Below are positions 1-55,129 of a DNA stretch of 64,000 nucleotides, piece by piece. The position numbers and the translations under genes are program-made. Every line of letters begins with the position of its first letter. Within the stretch, counting starts at the first letter, position 1. The notes beneath the pieces were generated by a model. The model searched no databases. It worked only from the letters and a program-made list of their open reading frames with translations, and was not told where the DNA came from. Origin of the DNA: Plotosus lineatus (taxonomy: Eukaryota; Chordata; Actinopteri; Siluriformes; Plotosidae); contig CM045746.1 in NCBI GenBank assembly GCA_024760905.1, positions 11,648,466 through 11,712,465 of the forward strand. Direction: 5' to 3'.

Positions 1-310
1 AGCTGGAGCCCATCCCAGTCGACTCTGGGCAAAAAGGTGTGCTACACCTTGGACAGTTAGTCAGTCCATTGTCGGGTCAATACACACAACCAAATCACTT
101 ACACTCGCACATAGGGGAAAATTGGAACAGCCAATTAGCTAAACGTGCATGTCTTTGGGCTTAGGGAAAAATCCAAAATGTCCAGAGGAAACCAATGCAA
201 GCATGGGGAGAACATGCAAACTCCATACAGAAACGGCCTGACGAAGTCCAGGATTTGATCCCATGACCTTGCTTGCACATGCTAACCACTATGTCACTGC
301 ACCACCAGTA
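1..310 (-). repeat. tRNA-type SINE copy (family 1) in intron 16
   Basis: Degenerate copy of the common fish repeat recognised by the string GAACATGCAAACTCCATACA, a B-box-like stretch and ATGCTAACCAC near the right end. It occupies the left window edge, so its far end is not seen. Confidence 0.7.
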
Positions 311-1249
311 CATGCACTTATTTACATATCTATTTTTTTTTTAAACATGTACGAATACAACACAAATCATTACAAATTCTTTCAGCATGGAAGTTTCTCA
401 GCTTGTCTTGCTTGATGTTCAGCCTAATTTTTTTTTTTTTTTAAATACCTCATTTTTAAAAATCTGGCATGCAGTCGTCACACCCATTTTTGGGCAGCAA
501 AGTCCACATTACAAAATTTGATGAGAATGGATGCAAATGAGGTAAAGCCTCATTGAGTTTGATCTTATTACATGATCGAGAAAAGATTGCTGCTTGGAGC
601 ATGTTTGGCTCAATGCATAATAATGAAGCATGAACCTGTTTGGGTTCGTCTAGGTCTCAAAAATTAAATGTGGAATTGCAGCAAGAACAATACACTGAAA
701 TGACTTGGACCCTGCTGGTGATCGACGTGCATGTTGAGTTTGGACAAAATTTGAGGTGCGGGCTCGATATTCATCACTTTGGGCCGACCGGGTGTTCAGC
801 CAGAATGTTCTCATGTGGTACTGAATTTGGGCAGTGTTCAAAGTTTCATGCTGGGTCAGCTCTCAAACACACACACACACACACACACACAATAGTGTAT
901 TTGAAGATGGCTAAAGCAAGAGCATATGGAAATCCAGGCTTTGTTCAAGTTCTGTGCATTTCTCGGGACACAACACCAGGAGAAGGAACAGGGTTACCCA
1001 AACAGGATGACTGACCAAAAAAAAAAAAAAAAAAAAAAGTAAACAGAAATATAACTTCTGAAATCTAAACCACAAAACAACAGAGCTTGGATTATATAAC
1101 CGACCCCACAAAAGCTGGTTTATACAACCAAGTTCAAAAGCTTTTGGACAAAATCCAATCGCGTCAAACACACACATGTACGTCAACTAAATCCGCAGCA
1201 GAGGAATTCATTTCTAGTTACTGCGATGACAAACTAAAACTGTACTCAC
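311..1249. other. Remaining intron 16, no gene seen
   Basis: AT-rich intron sequence with poly-T runs, a CA microsatellite (866-890) and poly-A (1016-1038). I looked for the EGF2 exon here and did not find it. Confidence 0.7.
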
Positions 1250-44860
<43,611 letters not shown>

Positions 44861-45070
44861 TTTAGTCCGTGCTGAATGCGTGCAGTCCATGGGGGGAGGG
44901 GGTCGAATAACGCGGAGTCTGCGGACTTGGAGGGCTCGCGCTGCAGTTTAGTGGTTCGCTTGGAGTACGAGGAGCGGAGCGGGGCGGAGGCTCGCGCAGG
45001 TCTCCGACGCACACCACCAACAATCGATATGCGCGCGCCAGAAGATCAGAACTCTGGAGGTCAGAGCTCA
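44861..45070 (-). other. tll1: tll1 5' UTR part of exon 1, with strong acceptor
   Basis: At 45071-45073 the minus strand has CAG preceded by about 40 bases of almost pure pyrimidine (45074-45112), a textbook 3' splice site. If used, the ATG-containing exon begins at 45070 and the gene has at least one upstream non-coding exon. The segment is CpG-rich and holds a GC box GGGGCGG at 44981-44987. If the acceptor is not used, transcription could instead start inside this segment. Inference from signals only. Confidence 0.5.
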
Positions 45071-45112
45071 CTGAGAGAAAGGAGAAAGGGGGATAGAAGG
45101 GGAGGGGGGAAG

Positions 45113-47152
45113 AGATCTAATAACTACAGTTCACATCACAAAGGTAGCCTTGCGTTATGTAAAGAAACACGAGACAACAAAAGGGAATAAAAGTCGAACG
45201 AATCGCAGACTTGCATGAACGGAAAAAGTAGATTAATAAAATCAATCAATCTTACAGGGTTTTGCAGCACTAATCTGGAGAAGTACTATTAAGACGGAAA
45301 TAAGTCCGATCACTTCCTGATTTGTTAATGACAATTTATAGATCAACGGTTTTTTTATTTATTTAGTTGTAGGATAATAGCGGCAGCAGTAATTGTTGAA
45401 AAAAAGCATGATTTAGGGACTGTATTTGTATATAATTATTCGAGCTAGCAGACCTCGGTATAAATAAATAACGTGATACTTGTTGTGTATGATAATAACT
45501 AGTGATATTCGAGGTGGTACTATATTTCAGTCATCCCGCCTATCCTCCCTCTACTCTCAAAAATCACGATAGCAGGCTCCAGGCGACCTGTTTTTGTCGC
45601 TGGGCGATCAAGTGTGCATCTTTTGTCCCTTTCATATAAATCAGTAAACGTTTAAAAAAATGTTTCAGACACGGACCATAGAATCCACTTTTAAAAGTTC
45701 CTCCTCAAAGGGTTTCAATAAAAGACACGCACATTTCCAAGTGTAAACATACACAATGACGAACAACGCATGCAGGATTAGTTCGAGATGAAAGAGCATG
45801 TAAATCATCTCTGATGTGGAAGAGAAAGAAAACATGACGTCTCGGCGGCACGAGCCCAAACCGGAGAAACTTACCAAGAGTCGCACGAGTTGTCCGGATG
45901 AGGCTATTTGCTGGGGTGGGTGTGGAGAAACAAAATTAATGAGAAATGTCTTGTAAATGACGAAAAGCCTTTTTTTAAAAACGGTTTTGGCCTTGTAATG
46001 GCCGGGCGAGCTGCTCAGGTTGTACTCTACCGTCGCCCAGTGTTGGCTAAGATGGGCGCCAGCCTCCCCGCGACCCTAATTAGGATTAACCGATTCAGAA
46101 AAGAAGTGAATAAAAACGGCCGTGCGCGAGCTGCTCACGGGTTTGCGGCTGATAGATGGCACGCGGTGCTTTTTATACACCTGTGCGTAAATCTCTGAAA
46201 TGCTATACCTGACCTATTGTGGTCTCAGGCGTCTCTATAACAGGAACAACCGGTTATTGTTTTCTTCTTCTTCATTTGGTTGATAAAAAGGGAGAGAGAG
46301 ACCGAGCCGGTAGCAGTAAAAGTAACACAGTGCCTAAAATTTCTGTAAATCCTCCTATAAAGTCGCGCGCACAAGGCGTCAGGATGTGAGGTAAATTTCC
46401 ATGTAGGTGAGAGGAGCCGTTATAACCACCACTGAGACGTCATTCACCGTGTGACAGTTACAAATAAAAACCCCATTTACCTTTTCATTTAGGGCCCACA
46501 AAGGTCATTCTCGCCTACCCTAACACATACACTTAAAAAAAAAACAAAAAAAAAAAACACTATACTACAGTACTCTCATTGGAGCGTTTTTAGTACAGCA
46601 GGGTTCGGGTAACGTACTGTTAAATTAAAAAAAAAACCTCTATTACTCAAAGCTAATTTAAAGCAACTGATGACTCCAGTCCTGTCAGAAGCTGCATGGC
46701 GGCCATTTTGAAACTACATAATTAGCAATTAGCCTCTGATTGGCTGCACTAACGAGCAGAATTAGCTTGTAGTATGTAGCCGGTTATCTTCCTCAGACTC
46801 ACAGGTTTGAAGATATTTATAATATTGCAGGTCACAAATTGAATGAACGCAGTTCGGTGATAAACAATTAACTCTGAAAACCTGAATAAAATGTAAATAT
46901 GGTGGAATTTTCATGCTTATATAGTGTAGACCCTAAACATGACACTGTATCGCGCGTGCGTGCAGAAAGAGAGCGCGAGAGCGAGGTTGGAAACTGAGGT
47001 ATCTGTAGTGTAAAGCAAGTCGCGCAACTTAAACTTCGTTCTGCCATAAAAGACTTATTTCTCATTAAATAGCCTATTTATAGTATTTTACACTCCCTTG
47101 TTGATTTAGTTACACACACAGAGAGAGAGAGAGAGAGAGAAAGACGGCTTAC
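45113..47152. other. Upstream/5' UTR intron region of tll1
   Basis: Contains the candidate micro-exon and a short SINE tail at 45985-46110 (GGCGCCAGCCTCCCCGCGAC). No protein-coding exon recognised. Confidence 0.5.
45875..45910 (-). other. Candidate 36-bp non-coding micro-exon of tll1
   Basis: On the minus strand a C-rich tract ends in CCCAG at 45911-45915; 36 bases later a donor reads TTG then GTAAGT (45869-45874). Both signals are strong and correctly oriented to splice to the acceptor at 45071. No coding meaning is expected. It could also be a chance pairing of sites. Confidence 0.35.
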
Positions 47153-47530
47153 CCTCAGGGTCGACACCGCTTCACAGCGCAGGCTCATCCTCCGCGTCTG
47201 CCTCAGTCTCCTCAACTCTTTCGGCAGCGCTTGTTCTTCTGCACCCAGACGGAATACCCTTACCCTTTCTCTCTCTCTCTCTCTCTCTCGGTACCGGGTT
47301 TTTTCCGAATGGTCCCGTTTTCCTGGAGATTAGCGAGCGCGCATTTCTTCTGTCTTGCGCGCTCAGTCGCTCGCAGCGCGTCCAGATTAATCCCCTCCAC
47401 CTCACGCCTCTCCTCTCCCCTCCCGCGCTGCTCGAGGGAACTGCCTGCTGGCGTTACGTCATCAACCCATCAAGCTGCACGGGAAAGTGAACTTCGCGGA
47501 AGACGCGACTGTCTGGTGACAGAGATCGTG
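47153..47530 (-). promoter_or_regulatory. CpG-rich candidate promoter and first non-coding exon of tll1
   Basis: The densest CpG stretch in the window (GCGCGC, CGCTCGCAGCGCG, TCCCGCGCTGC). A CRE-like site TTACGTCAT lies at 47454-47462. At the gene-proximal end the minus strand reads GAGG then GTAAGC (donor at 47148-47152), which would make 47153 the end of a first 5' UTR exon. A GA microsatellite and a CT run (47268-47288) border it. The exact start site cannot be read from sequence. Confidence 0.45.
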
Positions 47531-47617
47531 AATGACAGATGAGACCAGTGTTCCCGAATTATTTCGTAAAGGAAAACCACCAAATGTGCGCTCAGAAATT
47601 TGCCCATGGAGCCTATG

Positions 47618-47758
47618 CTTATTTACATCATTTACCATTTTGTATATAATTGAGCAATTAAGGGTCAAAGGCCTCACTCAAGGGCCCAACAGTGGCAGGT
47701 TGATGGGTTTGGAATTTGAACCACCAACTATTAGTAATCCTGAGCCACCATTGCCCAA
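47618..47758 (+). repeat. SINE-like fragment (GAGCCACCATTGCCC family)
   Basis: Contains CAAGGGCCCAACAGTGGCAG and GGAATTTGAACCACCAAC, the same family as 41240-41450 and 60620-60832. Confidence 0.65.
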
Positions 47759-47761
47759 TTA

Positions 47762-49299
47762 CTAGTCCTTCTAAAAAAATTATCATATTGTGATAAAGTT
47801 TATTATTTTCTGTAATGGACTGATAAAAATTGAACTTTCATATATTTTAGATTCATTGCACACCAACTGAAATATTTCAGGTCTTTTATTGTTTTAATGC
47901 TGATGATTTTGGCACACAGCTCATGAAAACCAAAAATTCCCATCTCAAAAAATTAGCATATGATGAAAAGGTAGTCTAAACGAGCTATTAACCTAATCAT
48001 CTGAATCAACCAATTAACTCTAAACACCTGCAAAAGATTCCTGAGGCTTTTAAAAACTCCCAGCCTGGTTCATTACTCAAAACCGCAATCATGGGTAAGA
48101 CTGCCGACCTGACTGCTGTCCAGAAGGCCATCATTGACACCCTCAAGCAAGAGGGTAAGACACAGAAAGAAATCTCTGCGTGAATAGGCTGTTCCCAGAG
48201 TGCTGTATCAAGGCACCTCAGTGGGACGTCTGTGGGAAGGAAAAAGTGTGGCAGAAAACGCTGCACAACCAGAAGAGGTGACCGGACCCTGAGGAAGATT
48301 GTGGAGAAGGGCTGATTCCAGACCTTGGGGGACCTGTGGAAGCAGTGGACTGGGCTACAGGTGCCGCATTCCCCAGGTCAAGCCACTTTTGAACCAGAAA
48401 CAGCAGCAGAAGTGCCTGACCTGGGCTACAGAGAAGCAGCACTGGACTGTTGCTCAGTGGTCCAAAGTACTTTTTTCAGATGAAAGCAAATTTTGCATGT
48501 CATTCGGAAATCAAGGTGCCAGAGTCTGGAGGAAAACTGGGGAGAAGGAAATGCCAAAATGCCTGAAGTCCAGTGTCAAGTCCCCACAGTCAGTGATGGT
48601 CTGGGGTGCCATGTCAGCTGCTGGTGTTGGTCCACTGTATTTTATCAAGGGCGGGGTCAATGCAGCTAGCTATCAGGAGATTTTGGAGCACTTCATGCTT
48701 CCATCTGCTGAAAAGCTTTATGGAGATGAAGATTTTCATTTTTCAGCACGACCTGGCACCTGCTCACAGTGCCAAAACCACTGCTAAATGGTTTACTGAC
48801 CATGGTATTACTGTGCTCAATTGGCCTGCCAACTCTCCTGACCTGAAGCCCATAGAGAATCTGTGGGATATTGTGAAGAGAAAGTTGAGAGACACCAGAC
48901 CCAACACTGTGGATGAGCTTAAGGCCGCTATCGAAGCATCCTGGGCCTCCATAACACCTCAGCAATGCCACAGGCTGATTGGCTACATGCCACGCCGCAC
49001 TGAAGCAGTCATTTCTGCAACAGGATTCCCGACCAAGTATTGAGTGCATAACTGAACATAATTATTTGAAGGTTGGATTTTTTTTTTTTTGGGTCGGATG
49101 AACTATGCTAATTTTTTGAGGTGGGGATTTTTGGCTTTTCTTTGCTCTTTTGCCAAAATTATCAATATTGAAGCACTAAAAGGCTTGAACTACTTCAGTT
49201 GTGTGTAATGAATCTAAACTATATGAAAGTCTGTTTATCAGCACATTACAGAAAATAATGAACTTTATCACAATATGCTACTTTTTTGAGAAGGACTAG
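47762..49299 (+). mobile_element. Tc1-like transposon copy 3 (1,538 bp), complete ends
   Basis: TA at both flanks (47760-47761, 49300-49301) and inverted ends CTAGTCCTTCT / AGAAGGACTAG, with an internal repeat of the AATTAGCATA motif near 47952. The least decayed of the three copies. Confidence 0.93.
48091..49043 (+). pseudogene. Tc1 transposase remnant, copy 3
   Basis: Starts MGKTADLTAVQKAIIDTLKQ, stops at TGA about 28 codons in, then continues in two other frames: VLFSDESKFCMSFGNQGARV and, after a shift near 48740, FQHDLAPAHSAKTTAKWFTD and NSPDLKPIENLWDIVKRKLR to PTKY. At least two frameshifts plus a stop; non-functional. Confidence 0.9.
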
Positions 49300-49560
49300 T
49301 ATTTACTGGTCAAATGGTGTAACATTTAATGAGAGTTGGGTTAAATCAGTTTTTTTTTTTTTTTTTTTTTTTTAATTAATAAAAGGAAATGCATTGCAAG
49401 TGCATTATTTCTCTGTAGCAGGACATTACAAAAGTTATTTTAATTATACCTCAGCAAATTTTCAACACTATTCTACTTGGGTTAAAGACCACCTATGGGA
49501 AAAGGCAAGTGCCGCCCCCCACCCCACCCCACCCACACCGAAAAGCAATGTAGTATAATG

Positions 49561-49864
49561 CAGTGGTCTTCAACCTTTTTTGAACCAGGGACCAGTTTTA
49601 TGTATGAAAATGTTTCCGCGGACCGGTTAGAGTCTACGCCGTAGTCTTGTTTTGGTGGCTGTTGCCACTGAAAACCCTGCCTCACAAAGATATGTGTTTG
49701 GAAATGGAAGAAAGGCTTTCAGTGCTTCTATGGCAATTTCAAAAACAGTTGCGTTTCAAACTAAGATCCAGAAACTCTAATAAAAAAATATAATTTGTAC
49801 CATGAAAGATTTTGTTTGTGGACCGGTATCAAATGAACCATGTCCCGCGGGCTGGGGACCCCTG
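49561..49864. mobile_element. Short hAT-like MITE, 304 bp
   Basis: Ends CAGTGGTCTTCAACC and GGGGACCCCTG. Flanking 8-mers GTATAATG and GTCTAAGG agree at six of eight positions, a decayed target duplication. Confidence 0.75.
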
Positions 49865-50400
49865 GTCTAAGGAGCATGTCTTTGGACTTTGCGAAGAAAT
49901 CGGCGTAATCAAAGGAAACCCACAAAGCATGGCAAGATCATATAATCTCCACACAGAAATCCCAGGATTTGAACCCTGTCGCTCTGATGCAAAGGGAGTG
50001 TCGCTGTGCTGCCCATTTTCAATATTTATTTCATTCTCAATTTATAAACACCACCTCATGCTTTGTATTTGTCTCGGGTTACATTTGGGATAGTAGCCCA
50101 TACTTCATTCAGTGCTTAGCACTGTTAGATCACAGCAAGAAGGTTTTGAATCTTGTTTCTAGGCTTGTGACCCCCAAGGTGCTTTCTTTCTGGATTTTGC
50201 ATGCTGTCCTTGTGCCTGCATGGGTTTTTTCAATGTAATCCATTTTCCAAAGACATGCACATTAGGTCAACTGGCTACTCTAAACTGCTCATGAATATGA
50301 ATGCAAGTGTAAATGATCATTTGTATCTGTGTTCTACTTAATGCAGAGTGGTGACACTAGGGCCGATATAGCCTACAGTCTCCTTACGGATGATGCCAAT
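49865..50400. repeat. Degenerate SINE (family 1) copies
   Basis: 49870-50000 in minus orientation (AGGATTTGAACCCTGTCGC) and 50150-50400 in plus orientation (AAAGACATGCACATTAGGTC). Strongly decayed. Confidence 0.5.
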
Positions 50401-50659
50401 TGTTTGCGCATGGATCATGCTGTGCGAGTACCATTTTAGTCCAATTCAGTGGCTTCCTTTCACTGGAGAACGCCAGGATACAGGAGGAACATTTTGAGAA
50501 ACTCTCAAGAACAGAAATCCTAAGACAACGGAGCTGTAAAATGCAATGCGACACATTCCATCATTGCACTACCCATAGAATGTGCTTTTTAAATTATATT
50601 TAACGCGCTTTTTTTGTAACATCACTAGAGAGATTTAAAAACAAAACTGTGTGCCAAAG

Positions 50660-51560
50660 GTCCAAATCGGTGTTCAATAAATGCACATTGAGAACAATAG
50701 TGAGCAGTAATTGAATGTTGAGAATAATGTTAATTAATGATTAGACATTGGGAGTAGGGCAGTGGTGGCCTACTGGTATAGGGTGCTGGATCGCTGACCC
50801 TAAAGGTTGGGGGTTCAAGTCCCACTTTCCACACGGTTGTCACTGTCCCCCTAGTGCAGCTAACTGGGTTATCAAAGGTCAGCCACGTCTCTGACTGTCT
50901 ATGGTGTGAAGTATGTAAAAGAACCATTGCTGACTTTCAACAAGAGTAGGCTGCAAAGCCATCAGTGTGTTTCCGCCCTGTGATGGCCTGGCGAGCTGTT
51001 CAGGGTGTCTCTGCTCTCACCTGGAGTTGGTTGGGATGGGCGCCAGCCTCTCTCCGGTACGGAAAATGAACATTAGGTGTAACAGCAATCCGAGATTGGA
51101 CATTGAAAATAGTAATGATCAGTGATTGGATGAAGGATACAATAGCAATTAGTATTTGGATATTGGGAATAATGGTGAACAGTAATTGGACATTGGGAAG
51201 AATTAAGAGTACTTCATGATTGGTCATTGGAAACAATGGTAATTAGTGATTAGACATTAGGAGTAACAGCAATCAGAGATTGGACATCGGAAATAATGGT
51301 AATCAGTGATTGAATGAAGGATACAATAGCAATTAGCATTTGGACATTGGAAATAAGAGTGAACACTGGACATTGAGCACAAAGCTAATTAATGAATAGA
51401 TATTACGAATAATATTATTAATAATTGGACATTGAGACCAAAGGTAATTAGTGATTGGACATTGGGAATAATGGTACTTAATGACTGGACATTGGCATAA
51501 ATTGTAATTAGTGACTGGGTATTGGGAACAATAATAATTAGAGACTGGACTACTATATCT
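50660..51560 (+). repeat. 30-bp minisatellite, left part
   Basis: Degenerate tandem units close to GATTGGACATTGGGAATAAT followed by GGTAATTAGT. A SINE (50752-51058) lies inside it. The array resumes at 55130. Confidence 0.9.
50752..51058 (+). repeat. SINE (family 2) inside the minisatellite
   Basis: A-box-like GGCCTACTGGTATAGGG and B box GGGGTTCAAGTCCC, then the body with TTATCAAAGGTCAGCCACG; its tail GGGCGCCAGCCTCT is of the family 1 type, so it is a chimera. Confidence 0.75.
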
Positions 51561-51569
51561 ATCTACTTT

Positions 51570-52800
51570 ATACAAACAGCTAAGGTGTTACTACTGCTAG
51601 GCCGTCGAGTCATCAGCTGGGTCCATCCATCCACAGACCTCCTTTGGTACGAAGCATCCATCAACCATTTGTCAACATGATGGTATCTTCCCCTTCCTCC
51701 ATATGACTTTTATTAGCTTCCATAATTTAGTGAGAAGCTTGGGGCACTTTTTGTACACTTTATACATTATTCCATTTGGCTCTGGTGCTGAATGTGTTCT
51801 TGCCTTCTTGACAACCTCTCTTCTCCCATGGTAGGTTCTTTTTCTTCTAAGGGTTTCTCAGGTTTTTCCACTGGCTCTATTCTGCTGTTTCTACCCAGTG
51901 CTTTATGTCTGATTTTGTCTGAGTGTGCCGCCTTCAAATATGCTTCCACTTCTACCCTTGGTTTCTGAAGTTTCCCTGATCTCCCTTCAAGTACACTTGC
52001 TGCGAAGCCATATGGGTTCTTGATAAAGGCTACCATTTTTTTTTCTGGCCTTATCGTGTTTATTCTTTCTGTACCGCCGAGTTCTCTGAGCCTCCTCTTT
52101 AGGTCTTTTCTCAACTGCTTCAGACCTTCCCTCTCATTTTCATTGCTTCTCTTATATCTGTTGGACAGTGTTCTGATACCATGTCTTATGCAAGTAATCT
52201 CTGTCTCTCCTATTAAGCTGGTGATCTTTTTTTCCTCCTTCCTTTCTTCCTTCCAAAACTGGTCTTCTCCAACACGGTACACCAATCAATCTGCACATGC
52301 CTTCTAGCTTCCGTTCCACTGGTCCTGCTAGGGTTGCCTCTAGAAGCTTGTCCATATCGTCATCAAATTTTTGTCACTCACCACTGTTCATTGGAGGCCA
52401 GTTTATTCTTCCTTTCCTCTCTTCTGTACAATTCTCACTGGTTACTCTTGGTTCATCGGTTGGTCTCCTCATGACTTCCTGGTTTGGGGCAATTGGTTGA
52501 AGGTCCTCAGTACTGTGGGTTCGATCCTGACTATGGTTCTCCACAGTCTCATCAGCTACTGCTGTGCATTCCAACTGCCGCTCTCCAGTTCTACATTTGG
52601 ATTTCGCCTGATGGCGTTTGAGTCCCTATAAATTCTTGCACAGTTCGCCGCACTGATATCTTGGCTATATTGGGAGTGTTCCTGTCAGTCCTTTTGTACA
52701 GGCCTTGTCGTTACTATTTGTTCCGTCCTGTTGGGTCTTTCATACTCCCTCCCTCTCAGAAGACCCCGAGGGTATGTCTCTGATTAGGTACTTGTAGCTA
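51570..52800 (-). mobile_element. RLE-type LINE copy with an internal deletion
   Basis: Minus strand: RKDLKRRLRELGGTERINTI, then AFIKNPYGFAASVLEGRSGK and a segment with YKVYKKCPKLL and VPKE, the start of the reverse transcriptase. The text then jumps to GWMDPADD and the string GCAGTAGTAACACCTTAGCT, which elsewhere (52948-52990) is the 3' end of the neighbouring copy. RT core, zinc finger and endonuclease are therefore missing. Confidence 0.72.
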
Positions 52801-52924
52801 ATTAGAGGTGCTTTTTTGGGGTTGCTGGTCCTTCTTGCCTTGGTTCCAGTCGTTCCTGGATGTCAACTGTCTATCCAATGTCACCAGTCTGTTCCTGGTT
52901 GTCATTCATTCTTTCCTGAAGGTC

Positions 52925-54620
52925 ACTGGTTCACCAGATAAGAGAGTACAAGCAGCTAAGGTGTTACTACTGCTAGGCGGCCGGGTCCATCCATCTACAG
53001 ACATTTCATTCCTTATCCCAGAACGTCCTCGGGATGGCGGGACAGCAGAAGGTGATCAATTGTCTGCTCTCGAAGGTCAGGCTTCCAGCTACTGTCATTC
53101 CTTCAGCGCCAACAGGATGCTCTCTGCTGATAGAGCCATGCTGTTTATTGCTCTTTTCCTGTCTCTACCCTTTATTCCCAGGGCTGCCATCATCTTCTAG
53201 CAGGACACTCCCAGGAAACCACGTACTCCTACTTCAAAAAGGAAACTCCATGCCTGCCAGCCTTGGTGTCTACAGTCTTCCAACAGCTCATCATACTTTT
53301 CAAGCTTCCTCTAATGTGCTTCTTGATATCTGGTTTCCCATGGTACTGTTAACTCAATAAGGAGTAGTTTCCTTGTGCTCTCTGAGAATAGCAGAACATC
53401 TAGTCGCAGGGTTGTAGTCTCTACTATTGGTGGAAATACAAGCTTGCTTCCAAGGTCAGCCTTTAGTTGCCAATCCTTGGCCTTGCTCAGGATACCACCT
53501 TTTACCTGGGACCTTTTACCATGATCTCCACTTGCCACAATGTTGATGAAAGCTGTCTGTTTGTGATCTATTTTTTCCTTTAAGTTTCTAATGTGTAGGC
53601 CAAAGCTCTCAACACCTGGTCATGTCTCCACCTGTATCTTCCCCGGCTAAGTGCAACCTGGCATGATGACAGAATGTGCTCTAGGTTATCTGGCTTTTGG
53701 CACCGATGACATGATGGATCTTCTATTATTCTCCAGTTGCATAAGTTTGTTGGCATAGGGAGTCCTATACGGATCTCAGTAAGAACTTCAGTTGGAAAGA
53801 TGTGTACGTACTTCCATATTTGGTCCCAAGTCGGTTGTCTCCGTTTAGTTTCCCACCTTGTCCATGCTCCTTAACTTCCCATCTGCACTGCTTGTACACA
53901 CCTGATCTGGTCCTCCTTTTTCCTTATCACTTGTACCGTTTAGCCTTTGGATTAGCTCCTTTATACTTAACTGAGGGTTCAGTGCCTAGCCTTTGTCTTC
54001 CTTTGCACACAGTTCAAACAATGTCTGTGGTGAAGGTGGGATTCAGCTTTTACAGCTTCAGCTGCCCTCCATTTGTTTCCTGTTTGAATTTCGACTCCTG
54101 CTTCGTAAACTTTCGCATCTTTTAGAATCAGTCATGCCTTCTCTGCCTTGAATTCCTCCTCGACTGATGAAAGTGGCAATCAAAGCTTTGCTGATTTACA
54201 GTACAGCCATGTCGAGGAAAAACACTGGGATCCCTAGCCACCTTCTAAGGTATTTGTTGATTTCCCCTTTCCATGCTCTCGATCGTTGACAAGGAAATGT
54301 CATACAGCATCAATACCCACATTATTCTGGGTAGAAGTCCATGTTGGAAGATCCAGGCTTTATACTTCCCTGGCAGCCCTGACTTGTCAATATTCACCAG
54401 TCTTTCTACTGTTTGTTGTTCCAGACGTTTGTTCTTGATGTCTCTCAGACTAACGTCGTACCATTTCCCTAAGTACTTAATTTGGCTTCTGTATGATGGA
54501 TGGCATCTGTTCATCTTGGATCTTCAAGGTAAATTCCCCCCCCCCCCCTTTTTTTTTTTTTTTTTAAATCAGCATACACCCTTGATTTAGCAGATTTGAA
54601 CTTCATCCTAGCCCATGTGG
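52925..54620 (-). mobile_element. RLE-type LINE copy, 3' half
   Basis: Minus strand order: LEQQTVERLVNIDKSGLPGK and STIESMERG (RT thumb), zinc finger CHRCQKPDNLEHILSSC with GRYRWRHDQ, then LDVLLFSESTRKLLLIELTV (endonuclease core), then VGVRGFLG. Frameshifts present. 5'-truncated. Same family as 9530-11215. Confidence 0.82.
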
Positions 54621-54769
54621 CGGTCTCTTCAGTGCCTGTTGAACCCATCCAGCCTGGACATGCAATGCACAGTAGTCTGTGATGGTTAAATCATCCATAA
54701 ACCCTCTACTTGGTGGTTGCCTGTTTGTCCTGGATTTTGGCCCTCTGACTTTTCCCCGCTTCTATATAA

Positions 54770-55045
54770 TTCGTTCGTTTTCTTTGAACCACTTAATCCT
54801 AATTTGGGTTGCAGGCAGGCTGGTGCCCATCTCGGTCAACTCTGGGCGATGGTGGGGTATACCATACTTGCCAGGCCATCACAGGGCCAACACTCACACA
54901 AGCATTCACACCGAGGGGTGAATAAACCCACACAAGCGCAGGGAGAGCATGCAAACTCCACACAGAAACGCTCAAGATGGGAATCGAACCCAGGACCTTC
55001 TTGTGGTGAGATAGATGTGCTAACCACTACGCCACTGTGCTGTCA
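54770..55045 (-). repeat. SINE (family 1)
   Basis: Contains GGGAGAGCATGCAAACTCCA, the B-box complement GGGAATCGAACCCAGGACC and CTAACCACTACGCCACTG. Confidence 0.8.
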
Positions 55046-55129
55046 AAAGGTGTATGTTTCCTTCGCCCAATCTGAGCCTTAAACTCGCAACCTTCAGATT
55101 AAGAGATCGTTTCACTACCTCCTGCACTA

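Noticed and set aside
44862..45070. Minus-strand frame across the 5' UTR
   Set aside because: It lacks an ATG start and is out of frame with tll1; Pro/Ser-rich text reflects GC-rich UTR.
50790..50825. A and B box motifs suggesting a tRNA gene (also at 55300-55350 and 23600)
   Set aside because: These are promoter remnants in tRNA-derived SINEs; no cloverleaf or intact anticodon arm could be drawn.
50660..51560. Regularly spaced direct repeats resembling a CRISPR array
   Set aside because: Units are contiguous and degenerate with no spacers, in a vertebrate genome.
51333..51575. Minus-strand frame with repeated Ser-Gln-Cys-Pro units (and 51000-51236)
   Set aside because: It is the 30-bp minisatellite read as protein; the unit length is a multiple of three, so frames stay open by chance.
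53311..53538. Frame with IELTVPWE considered as a host gene
   Set aside because: It is the endonuclease region of a degenerate LINE, repeated at 9740-10144.
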